From: Frigidibacter albus
Lineage (GTDB): Bacteria > Pseudomonadota > Alphaproteobacteria > Rhodobacterales > Rhodobacteraceae
DNA: 64,000 nucleotides
Reading direction: 5' to 3'
Assembly: GCF_009908165.1 (NCBI RefSeq)
Contig: NZ_JAAAUC010000005.1
Span: 248,001 to 312,000 of the forward strand
Positions 1 through 9,498 of this stretch are shown one piece after another (position 1 is the first letter of the stretch; every line of letters starts with the position of its first letter). The notes beneath the pieces were generated by a model. The model was not told the DNA's origin. It ran no database searches and saw nothing but the letters and a program-made list of their open reading frames with translations. The translations under genes and the position numbers were made by a program.

Positions 1-1454
1 CCCCGCAGCCTCGGCCGGCGCGGCTCCAGCTGTGCGCCCGACCGCGGACCCCAGACTTCGGCGCTGGCAATGGCGCCAAGCGTCAGCCGCCGCACCGACA
101 TATCGGCATTCGCGGCAAAGAACTCCGGCCCCTGCATCACGTCGCGCCAGGCCAGCAGCTCTGCGGCGGCCGTCTCATAGTGAAAGCGGGCGAGGCTGCG
201 CGCCAAAAATCGTAGCGGAATCATCGCGGTAGCCCAAGCCCCCTGCCCCAGCCGCTCCACCGCCAGGTGATGGACCATGTGGCTGCGCAGGTCGAGGTAA
301 TGGGTTGTCACCGACTCCTTCTCGGTGAAATCGTCCTGGAAGGACACAACGCCGTTGAGCGTGACGGACCGGAAGCTATTCGCCAGCGAGAAGCTGACAT
401 CGTCGCCGCGCACGAAGAAGGGGAAGGGCCGGGCGCGGACAGCCGCGACCGGGAAGGCGAAAAACCAGAACCCCCCATAGAAGTTGGGATCTGCCGGGGC
501 AGAGGTCTGGAATTCCATCTCCAGAACCTCGTCTCGGCGGCGCAGGTCGCGCCCGCCCTGCTGCGGGCGGCAATGCTGGTCGAAGGTCGCGCCCGCTTCC
601 CACATCGCCCATTTATGGGTGTTGGAGATCATCGCCCCCGCCACCGCCGTGCGCGGATCCTGCGCCCGCGACAGGAAGGCGAGCGTGCGGTGGATGCTTT
701 CCATGTGGAAGGCGGCGTCGTCATCCATGAACAGGCAGTGATCAAACCCCCAGGCCTCGGCCTCGGCCATGCCGCGGGCAAAGCCGCCGGCGCCGCCCAG
801 ATTGCGGTTCGCCACCCGGTCGACATGCGCCAGGTCGCCAAGCTCGGCGGTGCCGCCATTGTCCACGACAAAGGCATGCATCTGCCCCGCAAACTCGGAC
901 CCGGCGATGAAGGTATCGAGCCGGCCGGCCGTGCGCGCCACCTCGGCCTCGCGCCGGAAGGTGGTGATGCAGATGCCAAGACGCGGCTGGCGCAGGGGCG
1001 GGTCATCGGTGACGAAGCGCGCGCCCCGCAGCACGGTATCCCAGATCGCCCGCAGCTCGAAGAAGATCACCCCAGCGGTGGCGTTGACGGCGAAATGCGA
1101 CAGGTCGAGAGAGAGCCGGCCCTGCTCGGGCAGTTCATGCAGGGCGCAGGCCAGCAGTTCCCACGAGCGGCCGGGGATGGCGTGATAGACGCGCAGCTCG
1201 AACCGGCCCTGCGCCTGCACCTCGAGCGAGAGCGAGGAAAACGGGGCGGCGCCGTGCCATTTCCCGATCGAGAGCAGGTTGAAATAGGTGTCGAAACAGG
1301 CGACGCCGCCACCGCCCAGCCAGATCGTGCCGTCGCCGAGATTGACGCCAGAGGCCCCGTGCAGATGCACGTAAAGCTCCATTTCCGTGCAGATCCCCTG
1401 CTCTGGCAGGATCATGTGCTGGAGTGTCAGCGGGGGGGTCGGGGTGGTCGGCAT
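1..1454 (-). CDS. GlfT2-like galactofuranosyltransferase (3' end cut by window)
   Basis: This is a glycosyltransferase that probably adds galactofuranose from UDP-Galf to a surface glycan on the cytoplasmic side. About 484 residues are visible from the ATG at 1454, and the C-terminus lies beyond base 1. Residues 1-150 are beta-rich and look like the N-terminal barrel of GlfT2. A GT-A core follows with a VVDNGG strand, the NRNLGGAGGFARG motif (about 216-228) and the metal-binding FMDDDA (about 242-247); further on are WAMWEAG and RGDDVSF, both typical of the GlfT2 group. The start overlaps the stop of the sulfotransferase-like gene by one base (TGATG), so the two are translationally coupled. 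UDP-galactopyranose mutase lies two genes upstream, which supports the substrate assignment. Transfer of rhamnose or another sugar is possible. Confidence 0.8.
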   Translation of the reverse strand, partial: MPTTPTPPLTLQHMILPEQGICTEMELYVHLHGASGVNLGDGTIWLGGGGVACFDTYFNLLSIGKWHGAAPFSSLSLEVQAQGRFELRVYHAIPGRSWELLACALHELPEQGRLSLDLSHFAVNATAGVIFFELRAIWDTVLRGARFVTDDPPLRQPRLGICITTFRREAEVARTAGRLDTFIAGSEFAGQMHAFVVDNGGTAELGDLAHVDRVANRNLGGAGGFARGMAEAEAWGFDHCLFMDDDAAFHMESIHRTLAFLSRAQDPRTAVAGAMISNTHKWAMWEAGATFDQHCRPQQGGRDLRRRDEVLEMEFQTSAPADPNFYGGFWFFAFPVAAVRARPFPFFVRGDDVSFSLANSFRSVTLNGVVSFQDDFTEKESVTTHYLDLRSHMVHHLAVERLGQGAWATAMIPLRFLARSLARFHYETAAAELLAWRDVMQGPEFFAANADMSVRRLTLGAIASAEVWGPRSGAQLEPRRPRLR

Positions 1455-2599
1455 CAGGAAAACTCCAGGCTTCGGACAAAGGGGAGGAAGGTTTCGGCAA
1501 GGCCGGGCTCGAGCGTGGGTGAGCCGCCGCAGAGGCGCGGCAGGCTGCGGCCAGCCCCCCGCAGCCGCGCCAGCAGCGGCGTGCGCACGGCGCGCGCCGC
1601 CTCGACCTCGGGCACCGGACGCGGCAGGGCGGCGCGGTTCATCTGCGCGAAGAAGGGCTTGCCGGACAGCGTGGTCAGGAAGGCCTCCGACGGCGCGAAG
1701 GCATCGAGCAGGGCGGCGCGGTTGGCGGCGCCGAACATCTCGACATCCTCGCGGGGCGGCGCGCCGACCCGGTCCGAGACCGCGATCAGGAAATCGCAGA
1801 AGCGTTCGACCTCGGGCTGAGGGAACTGCGTGGCAGCGCAGCGGGCATATTCGAGTAGCGCCGGATGGATCGAGAGGTTGACCCGCCGCTCCGGCGCCAG
1901 CCCCGGCGGGAAGGCCAGCCCCGATTGCGCGACGAAATCCGCGACCGAGCCGCCGGCCGCCACCACATCGGCATAGTTGCGCAGCGAAAGCCGCGCCTCG
2001 GGGAAGGCGGTCAGCCAGGGTGCCAGCAGCAGCGCGTAATCGAGATGGATGGTGCCGCGATACTCCTCCAGCCCCTGCGCGCGCAGCGGATCCACCCGGT
2101 CGCCAAAGCGGATGCGCTGCGCATGCCAGGCGGCAAGATACTGGTCCGGCCGGCGCAGCGTGCAATGCAGCGACACCTCCGCCCCCTCGAACAGCCGGCC
2201 CAGCTGGCCGATCAGCCCCGGCGCCCAGGCCCCGAAATTGGCGAACACCTCGGAGCACAGGATCACCGCACGCGGCTGATGCACCCGGATCTGGTTGCGG
2301 ATCGCGGTTTCCATCTGATGCACCGAGGGCAGATCCGGGTGCCAGGGCGGCACCGGATACTGAACCGCCTCGAACAGCATCCGGAAGGCGAGGGCATTGT
2401 GCGATTCGCGCGCATTCCACGGCTGCGGCTCGGGGTCAGGGCCGACCAGCGCCTGACGCAGCAGCCGGGCATGGCCGTCGCTTTCCACCGGCGGGTAGAG
2501 GATGCCGGCGCGCAGCAGGGCCGCCGCGTTGCGCCACAGGAAATCCTGCAACGAGGTCGAACCGACCTTGTGATGACCGATGAACAGCAGCAGCTTCAT
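1454..2599 (-). CDS. Sulfotransferase-like protein of the polysaccharide locus
   Basis: A 381-residue soluble protein that opens with a P-loop-like strand and loop, FIGHHKVGSTSLQDFL (residues 6-21). This is how PAPS-dependent sulfotransferases and related capsular modification enzymes begin: the HKxGSTS segment would hold the 5'-phosphosulfate. The rest is helical with no membrane segment. It sits between two glycosyltransferases, overlapping the upstream one by four bases (ATGA) and the downstream one by one base, so it almost certainly modifies the same glycan. Sulfation is inferred from the N-terminal motif only. I could not confirm a 3'-phosphate-binding motif, so it may be a degenerate member or another P-loop glycan-modifying enzyme. 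Confidence 0.6.
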   Translation of the reverse strand: MKLLLFIGHHKVGSTSLQDFLWRNAAALLRAGILYPPVESDGHARLLRQALVGPDPEPQPWNARESHNALAFRMLFEAVQYPVPPWHPDLPSVHQMETAIRNQIRVHQPRAVILCSEVFANFGAWAPGLIGQLGRLFEGAEVSLHCTLRRPDQYLAAWHAQRIRFGDRVDPLRAQGLEEYRGTIHLDYALLLAPWLTAFPEARLSLRNYADVVAAGGSVADFVAQSGLAFPPGLAPERRVNLSIHPALLEYARCAATQFPQPEVERFCDFLIAVSDRVGAPPREDVEMFGAANRAALLDAFAPSEAFLTTLSGKPFFAQMNRAALPRPVPEVEAARAVRTPLLARLRGAGRSLPRLCGGSPTLEPGLAETFLPFVRSLEFS

Positions 2600-3705
2600 G
2601 CGGCATCCTCCTGCGCCGCGGTCTTCGGAGCGCCGCGGGCCGAGGCTTGCGGCGGCACAGGGCGGCGGGCACTTGCGGCCAGCGCCAGCACCTCCTCATG
2701 CGGGCGGCCAAGGTGCCCCCGAACCCCGTCCAGCACCGCGAGGCTCAACAGCCGCAGATAGACCTTTCGCTCGGGGCCGCGGTAATGGCGCGCCCGCAGG
2801 GCCCATCGCGCAAGACGCACCAGCGCCACCGGCCCGAACAGCCAGCGCCCTGCCGCGGCACGGAACACCTGCAGCAGATTGCGGTGGTGATAATAGGCCT
2901 TCCACAGCGGCCGGTAGATCCAGGCGCTGCCTTGGAGGGTACGGCAATCATGCTCGAACCGGATCCGGGGATCGAAGCCGATCCGCAGCCCCAGCGCCCG
3001 CATATGCAGCGAATGCAGCACATCATCGCCATAGATGAACAGCCGCGCATCAGGGAGACCACCCATTTGCCGCGCCCGCCGCGACAGGAACAGGCCGACG
3101 AAAGAGGCGATGTCGATCTCGGTCGGGGTCTCGGCCAGATAGTCGGCATCGGTCAGGTGGAAGGCAGGCCGCCCGCGGACCAGCGTCGCCGCAAAGCGCC
3201 GGAGGCTGGCAAAGGGATTGCGCGCCGGCCGGTTCATCTCGGCGATCCGGCCGGCGGGGTCGCGCACTGCGGCCGCCACCGCATCCCATCCGGCCGGGGG
3301 CGCGGCGCGGAACCGGGCGATGGCGCCGGGCGCCGGGCGGGCGTCATCATCCATCACCACGATCCAGTCGGGGTCTGCCCGCGCCTCCAGCTCTGCCAGC
3401 CCCAGCGCGAAGCCGCCGGCTCCGCCGAGGTTGCGCGGCGGCGACAGCAGGACCAGCCGCGGATCGTGGAGGCCGGCGAGCCAGGCCGCGGTGCCATCCG
3501 GGGCATCGCCGCAGGCGCCGTTGTCGACGATGCAGATCCGGTCCAGCGGCGCGGCCAGCAGAGCCTCGACCGTGGCGCGCAGCTGCGCCGGGCGGTTGCA
3601 GGTGACGACGACCGCCGCCATGGACGGAGGCCGATCGGTCGCCCAATCCGACTCTGGACAGAGGGCAGGATCGGGGGTGCGGCAGCGGACTGCATCGGAG
3701 GTCAT
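2596..3705 (-). CDS. GT2-family glycosyltransferase, GlfT1-like
   Basis: A 369-residue GT-A fold transferase. After a short N-terminal tail it shows the strand AAVVVTCNRP (about 30-39), IVDNGA (59-64), RNLGGAGGFA (91-100) and VVMDDDARP (116-124), in which the DDD would bind Mn2+ and the UDP-sugar. The NLGGAGGFA motif is the same as in the GlfT2-like gene at the left edge and is characteristic of galactofuranosyl and rhamnosyl transferases of the GlfT1/WbbL type. At 369 residues it is the size of GlfT1 rather than GlfT2. The start at 3705 is 7 bases past the glf stop; an internal Met at residue 29 (3621) is an alternative because the first 28 residues look non-conserved. It is probably co-transcribed with glf and uses its product. 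Confidence 0.75.
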   Translation of the reverse strand: MTSDAVRCRTPDPALCPESDWATDRPPSMAAVVVTCNRPAQLRATVEALLAAPLDRICIVDNGACGDAPDGTAAWLAGLHDPRLVLLSPPRNLGGAGGFALGLAELEARADPDWIVVMDDDARPAPGAIARFRAAPPAGWDAVAAAVRDPAGRIAEMNRPARNPFASLRRFAATLVRGRPAFHLTDADYLAETPTEIDIASFVGLFLSRRARQMGGLPDARLFIYGDDVLHSLHMRALGLRIGFDPRIRFEHDCRTLQGSAWIYRPLWKAYYHHRNLLQVFRAAAGRWLFGPVALVRLARWALRARHYRGPERKVYLRLLSLAVLDGVRGHLGRPHEEVLALAASARRPVPPQASARGAPKTAAQEDAA

Positions 3706-3712
3706 TGCACCC

Positions 3713-4945
<1,233 letters not shown>

Positions 4946-5018
4946 TTAATGGCGACTTACCCGTTTTGTTCTTTTCCGCACCGAAGGCCGCGTACGGACC
5001 GACGGCACCACCACGACC

Positions 5019-6944
5019 TCACAGCCTCGTCCCGCTGAGGCGCAGGTCCGGCGGCGGCGCGGCGGTGTCTTCATAGCCCTCGACCCAGCGGCTGATCGCC
5101 TGCAGCGCCCGCGGCAGTGCCTCCTCCTCCACCGCCTCGCGCAGGTCGCGCAGCAGGGCCGCCACCTCCACCTCGGAGGGGAAGGCCTCTTGCGCGGCAT
5201 AGATCTTGGGATGTCCCGCCGGGCGCGCATTGCCGCCGATCAGCAACTCCTCATGGCGCTTCTCGCCGGGGCGCAGGCCGATTTCGAGGATCTCGATTTC
5301 CCCGTCCGGGTTCGCGGCATCCCGGGGGGTGCCGCCCATCGCCTCGATCACCTGCCGCGCCAGATCGCCGATCCGCACCGGCGCGCCCATGTCCAGCAGG
5401 AAGACCTCGCCGCCCCTGGCCAGCGAACCGGCACGCAGTACCAGCGCCACCGCCTCTTCCACCGTCATGAAGAAGCGGGTCACGTCATGCCCGGTCACGG
5501 TGACCGGGCCGCCGCGGGCCACCTGTTCCTGAAACAGCGGGATCACCGAGCCGGAACTGCCGAGCACATTGCCAAAACGCACCATCGAGAACAGCGTTCG
5601 CCCCCCACTTCGCGCCGCCATGTCCTGAATCACGATCTCGGCCAGCCGCTTCGAGGCGCCCATGATATTGGTCGGGCGCACCGCCTTGTCCGACGAGATC
5701 ATCACGAAGCGCCGGACGCCTGCCGCCCGCGCGGCGCGGGCCAGAACCTCGGTCCCCAGCACATTGTTCGCCAGCCCCGCCAGCGGATTGGCCTCGACCA
5801 GCGGCACATGCTTGTAGGCGGCAGCGTGCAGCACGATGTCGACGCGCTGCGCCGCGAACAGGCGGCGCAGCAGGCCGGCCTGGCCCACAGAGCCAAGCAC
5901 CGCCACCAGCGCGACGCCCGCCTCCTCGGCCAGCGGCCGCAGCTCGCGCTCGATGGCGTAGAGCGCGTATTCGGCATGGTCGAGCAGCACCAGCCGCCGA
6001 GGCCGCAGCGACAGGATCTGCCGGCACAGCTCTGCCCCGATGGTGCCGCCAGCGCCGGTGACCAGCACCGTGCGCCCGGCGTAAACCGCCGCCAGCCCCT
6101 CCAGCGCATCCGCGACGGCAGCACGGCCCAGAAAGGCGCCCGGCAGCACGGGCTGCAGCCTGTCCGGCGCGGCCTCGGTGCCGATCATCTGCGCGAAGGA
6201 GGGCACCGATTGCACCTCCACCCCCAATGGCTGCAGGGCGCGCGCGATCACCGCCTGCCGCGCCCGCGGCAGCGCCGGCATCGCCAGCACCACGCGGCCG
6301 ATGCGCTGGCGGGCGACAATCTCGGCCAGCCGGGCGGGGCGATGCACCGGCAGGCCCGCCACCGTCAGCCCCTGCAGGCCGGGATTGTCATCGACGAAGG
6401 CCACGGGCCGTATCGCGGCATGGCGCTTGAGCGCCGAGACCAACTGGATCCCGGTCATCCCTGCGCCGTAGATCAGCACCCGCGTCACCGGCGCCTCGGA
6501 GCGATAGAGCGCCTCAAGCGCCTGCAGCATCCCCAGCCGCATCCCTGCCGCCAGCAGCACGAACAGCAGCGCGAACACCGCCCAGAGCCCGGGCGGCAGC
6601 GCCAGCCCCGCGAGCAGCGCCAGCGCCGCGCCAAGGCCGGCCAGTGCCGTGCCGTGCAGGGCGGTGCGCGCGAGGCCGGCCCCGTCATAGGATTTCAGCC
6701 GGGCGCGCGGAATGCCAAGCGCCAGCGCCAGCGCCGCCGCAGCCAGCGACAGCGCCGGCGCGAACAGCCACAGACCCTGCAGCGCGGCGGGCCCGCGCAG
6801 GCTGCTATCCTGCGCGATCAGCGCCAGCCACAGGGCGAGCGGTGCCAGCGCCCCGTCCATGAAGACCAGAACCGCCATCTTTTCCGCCCGGCCAAGCGAC
6901 CGGGCCAGATGCAGCAGCGGGGGAAGGACCGAAGCGAAGACCAT
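5019..6944 (-). CDS. CapD/FlaA1-type membrane nucleotide-sugar dehydratase/epimerase
   Basis: A polytopic inner-membrane enzyme of the long SDR group that makes 4-keto or epimerised UDP-sugars for capsule or O-antigen. From the ATG at 6944 it is 641 residues, the usual family length. There are about four hydrophobic segments in the first 140 residues, then a first Rossmann unit (LIYGAGMTG, 157-165), then the catalytic SDR unit beginning VLVTGAGGTIGAE (293-305). The catalytic region reads SSDKAVRPTNIMGASKR, as in FlaA1/PglF/CapD rather than the classical YxxxK. The open frame continues upstream to 7295, but that stretch is low-complexity and Arg/Pro-rich, so I reject it. An AAGG ribosome site precedes 6944. 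It is probably a UDP-GlcNAc or UDP-GalNAc C6 dehydratase, although the exact sugar cannot be read from the sequence. Confidence 0.9.
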   Translation of the reverse strand: MVFASVLPPLLHLARSLGRAEKMAVLVFMDGALAPLALWLALIAQDSSLRGPAALQGLWLFAPALSLAAAALALALGIPRARLKSYDGAGLARTALHGTALAGLGAALALLAGLALPPGLWAVFALLFVLLAAGMRLGMLQALEALYRSEAPVTRVLIYGAGMTGIQLVSALKRHAAIRPVAFVDDNPGLQGLTVAGLPVHRPARLAEIVARQRIGRVVLAMPALPRARQAVIARALQPLGVEVQSVPSFAQMIGTEAAPDRLQPVLPGAFLGRAAVADALEGLAAVYAGRTVLVTGAGGTIGAELCRQILSLRPRRLVLLDHAEYALYAIERELRPLAEEAGVALVAVLGSVGQAGLLRRLFAAQRVDIVLHAAAYKHVPLVEANPLAGLANNVLGTEVLARAARAAGVRRFVMISSDKAVRPTNIMGASKRLAEIVIQDMAARSGGRTLFSMVRFGNVLGSSGSVIPLFQEQVARGGPVTVTGHDVTRFFMTVEEAVALVLRAGSLARGGEVFLLDMGAPVRIGDLARQVIEAMGGTPRDAANPDGEIEILEIGLRPGEKRHEELLIGGNARPAGHPKIYAAQEAFPSEVEVAALLRDLREAVEEEALPRALQAISRWVEGYEDTAAPPPDLRLSGTRL

Positions 6945-7239
6945 GGCCAAGCCTTGCACGAAGGGGGTTAACGGCGCGTTGTGATGATCGCGGCAAGGCG
7001 GGATGGCACTTCCGCGGGCCGGCGCGTTCTTGGGGGATGGAATCCGGCGTGCAGGCGGGGTCGCCTCGCGCAAGGCGGCGCCGCAGCACCTCGATCGGGC
7101 GCCGCTTTGGGGCGCGAGGCACGGGCAAGGATGCGCCGCAATGTCGCCGGCGATCCGCGACAGAATGACAAGCCCGACTGCCGCCGCGACAGATCGGGGC
7201 GTGGCAGGTGGCCAGCGCCGCGGTCCGGATGCGCCCCGG
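6945..7239. other. 295-base gap upstream of the CapD-like gene
   Basis: GC-rich sequence between the stop of the sugar transferase and the start of the CapD-like gene. The minus strand remains open here in the CapD frame, but the translation has no recognisable domain. I expect a promoter for the capD-glf-GT operon in it, yet I see no convincing -35/-10 pair. No RNA gene or repeat is seen. Confidence 0.4.
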
Positions 7240-7887
7240 CTAGGCCCGCCCGCGCCGCCGCGCCCGCGGCCGATCGCGCAGCCGGCCGGCAGCACTGGCC
7301 AAGGTGCGCGCCAGAATTGCCAGATCGGCGCAGGGGGTGCGCCGGGCCTGGTGGATCAGGTCGATCCGCGCCTTGCGCGGCACGCAGCGGCGCGTATAGG
7401 CGGCCTCCGTCTCGGCCCGCGTGCGACAGGCGGCCAGGATCCGCTCCTCATGCCGGTGAAAGACCAGCGTGGCGAGGCCGGTCACCCCGGGGCGGGTTTG
7501 CAGCACTTGCGCATAAAGGTCTGGAAAGGCCTCGACATAGCGGCGCAACGGCGGGCGGGGGCCGACCAAGCTCATGTCGCCGCGCAGGATGTTCCACAGC
7601 TGCGGCAACTCATCAAGCCGGCTGCGGCGCAGCACTGCGCCGAGCCGGGTGATCCGCGCTTCCTTGTCGCCGCCCGATACACCGCAATCCGCCGGATCGG
7701 GGGCCATCGTGCGGAACTTGACCAGCCGGAAAGCCCGGTCCGGGGCCCGCATCCGCTCTGACAGGTAGAAGACCGGCCGGCCCTGCAGGGCCAATGCAAG
7801 CAGCGCCACCCCCAGGATCAGCGGCGACAGCAGCAGCGCCAGCAGCGCGGCAAGGCCGAGGTCGAAGGCGCGGCGGCCAGCGGTCAT
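7240..7887 (-). CDS. Initiating sugar transferase (undecaprenyl-phosphate sugar-1-phosphate transferase)
   Basis: A monotopic membrane enzyme of the bacterial sugar transferase family (WcaJ/PglC/WbaP C-terminal domain) that moves a sugar-1-phosphate onto undecaprenyl phosphate and starts repeat-unit assembly. The 215-residue protein has one hydrophobic re-entrant segment at about 8-32. It then has the hallmark pieces LVKFRTM, a positively charged RLGAVLRRSRLDELPQLW stretch, and LRGDMSLVGPRP. The C-terminus is very Arg-rich. The start at 7887 overlaps the stop of the SDR gene (ATGA); an open frame further upstream is only the shadow of that gene. It is the minimal PglC-like form without the extra N-terminal membrane domain of WcaJ. 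The specific sugar is unknown, perhaps the product of the CapD-like enzyme. Confidence 0.88.
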   Translation of the reverse strand: MTAGRRAFDLGLAALLALLLSPLILGVALLALALQGRPVFYLSERMRAPDRAFRLVKFRTMAPDPADCGVSGGDKEARITRLGAVLRRSRLDELPQLWNILRGDMSLVGPRPPLRRYVEAFPDLYAQVLQTRPGVTGLATLVFHRHEERILAACRTRAETEAAYTRRCVPRKARIDLIHQARRTPCADLAILARTLASAAGRLRDRPRARRRGRA

Positions 7888-8819
7888 GGCAGGCCCCCTG
7901 CGGCGCGCCACTCGGCGATCAGCGCGGCGGGGTCCGCGGCGGGCAGCGGCACGATTGCCTCCACCGCCCCGGTATCGAGCGCGGCCAGCGCGAGGGTCTG
8001 CGGAGTCGCGGCCCGCCAGCCAAACTCGCGTCCCGCCGCCACGCAGAGTGCCGCCATCGCCACCGGACCGGGCTGCGCCAGATTGAGCACCGATGCCAGC
8101 CCCGCGCCGGACCCTGCCCGGGCCGCCAGCGACATCAGCGCCCGGCCAAGCGTCACCGGCCCGATCACCGAGCGCATCGGGCTGCCGCCGCCCGGGCAGA
8201 GGTCGAGCATGACCGGCTGCCCCCCCGCGATGGCCGCCGAGAGCGCATCCGCGCCGACCACATTGCCCATCCGCAGCACGCTGACCTGCGGCACGCCGCT
8301 GCCAGGCCGGACCTGCAACGCAACGCGGCCCTTGGCAGCGCCCTGCGCGCCCCCCAATGCCAGCGAAGCCGCAGCCCCGGCCCCCTTCCACTCTGCGCCC
8401 TTGGCCGGTGCGGCCCGCAGCGCCGCCTCCATGTCCACCTTGGCGCGACCATAGCCCGACTGCGGGCGCAGTGGCGCATCCTCGCGCCAGGGCGTGCCCT
8501 CGGAGCCATAGACGGCGATGCTGGAGGCGATGAACACATGACCGATCCCGGCCGCCGCGGCGGCGTCAACCGCAACCAGCGCCAGCCGGGTGTTGGCCGA
8601 AAGATCGGGCCCCACGGTGGCTCCAGCAAGGCAGATCATCACCTCGACGCCCTGCAGCGTCTTGGGGGCAGGCTCCGCCAGCGGATCCCAGGGCTCCACT
8701 CCCTCGCCGCCCCGGCGCGAGAGCCACAGCGCGCCCGGCATCGCGCCGGACCGCTGCAGCAAGCTGCCGACCCGCCCCCCTGCGCCCAGAACGGCGATCC
8801 GTGGCGCGGCGCCGGTCAT
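7884..8819 (-). CDS. NAD(P)-dependent sugar epimerase/dehydratase-like SDR
   Basis: A 311-residue extended-SDR protein with an N-terminal Rossmann fold (IAVLGAGGRVGSLLQ, about 8-22). A serine in VFIASSIAVYGS and a tyrosine in SGYGRAKVDME supply the Ser-Tyr-Lys type triad (YGRAK). In this position it may act on a nucleotide sugar or on the lipid-linked intermediate, for example reducing the 4-keto product of the CapD-like enzyme. That role is an inference from context. It overlaps kpsT upstream and the sugar transferase downstream by four bases each (ATGA), so the three are tightly coupled. Confidence 0.75.
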   Translation of the reverse strand: MTGAAPRIAVLGAGGRVGSLLQRSGAMPGALWLSRRGGEGVEPWDPLAEPAPKTLQGVEVMICLAGATVGPDLSANTRLALVAVDAAAAAGIGHVFIASSIAVYGSEGTPWREDAPLRPQSGYGRAKVDMEAALRAAPAKGAEWKGAGAAASLALGGAQGAAKGRVALQVRPGSGVPQVSVLRMGNVVGADALSAAIAGGQPVMLDLCPGGGSPMRSVIGPVTLGRALMSLAARAGSGAGLASVLNLAQPGPVAMAALCVAAGREFGWRAATPQTLALAALDTGAVEAIVPLPAADPAALIAEWRAAGGLP

Positions 8820-9496
8820 GCCAGCCGCTCCATCGCCACCGTCTCGCGCATGTTGCGCTCGTGGTGGCGGATCGCCTCCTCGACATCGTCGTAAAAGGTC
8901 AGCCGGCCGTTCTCCAGCACCGCCCCCGCATCGCAGATCCGCCGGATCATCCCCATGAAATGCGACACCACGATGGCCGAGGATTGCCCCAGCCGCTCGA
9001 TCAGCAACGCCTCGCTGCGGGCCTTGAAGGCGGCATCGCCGACCGAGGTGACCTCATCCACCAGATAGGTGTCGAACCGGATGCCCATCGAGGCCCCGAA
9101 GGCGAGGCGCGAGCGCATGCCCGAGGAATAGGTGCGGAACGGCAGGCGGAAATGGTCGCCGAGCCCGGCGAAATCCTCGACGAAATCGCACAGCTCGCCG
9201 GTATCGACCCCGTAGATCCGGGCGATGAAGCGGACATTCTGCGCGCCGGTCAGGTCCGGGTGGAGCGAGCCGGCAAAGCCAACCGGCCAGGAAATGGTGC
9301 CATCGGTCAGCACCTCGCCGGCATCGGGGTCCATCGTGCCGGCGATCATGCGCAGCAGGCTCGACTTCCCGGCGCCGTTGCGCCCCAGCAGCGCGACGGA
9401 GCGCCCCGTGGGAAACTCCGCCGTCAGCCGGTCCGCGACCAGCTTGCGGGCGCCGTTCAGCCGGTAGGTCTTGGACAGGTCCTGCAGCCGGATCAT
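8816..9496 (-). CDS. kpsT: Capsule polysaccharide export ABC transporter ATPase
   Basis: ATP-binding subunit of an ABC-2 type polysaccharide exporter; it works in the cytoplasm with KpsM. The 226-residue protein has Walker A LGRNGAGKSS (about 37-46), the loose signature TYSSGMRSRLAFG, Walker B YLVDEVTSVGD and the switch histidine in VVSHF. The signature YSSGM and the DEVTSVGD Walker B are what KpsT/Wzt proteins show instead of LSGGQ and DEP. It lacks the C-terminal sugar-binding domain of Wzt, so it fits the KpsT capsule class. It lies 2 bases downstream of kpsE and overlaps the SDR gene. Confidence 0.93.
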   Translation of the reverse strand: MIRLQDLSKTYRLNGARKLVADRLTAEFPTGRSVALLGRNGAGKSSLLRMIAGTMDPDAGEVLTDGTISWPVGFAGSLHPDLTGAQNVRFIARIYGVDTGELCDFVEDFAGLGDHFRLPFRTYSSGMRSRLAFGASMGIRFDTYLVDEVTSVGDAAFKARSEALLIERLGQSSAIVVSHFMGMIRRICDAGAVLENGRLTFYDDVEEAIRHHERNMRETVAMERLA

Positions 9497-9498
9497 CC

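Noticed and set aside
267-1820. Plus-strand open frame of over 500 codons opposite the GlfT2-like and sulfotransferase genes
   Set aside because: Codon use and Arg/Gly-rich translation are those of a GC-rich shadow; the minus-strand genes have clear motifs.
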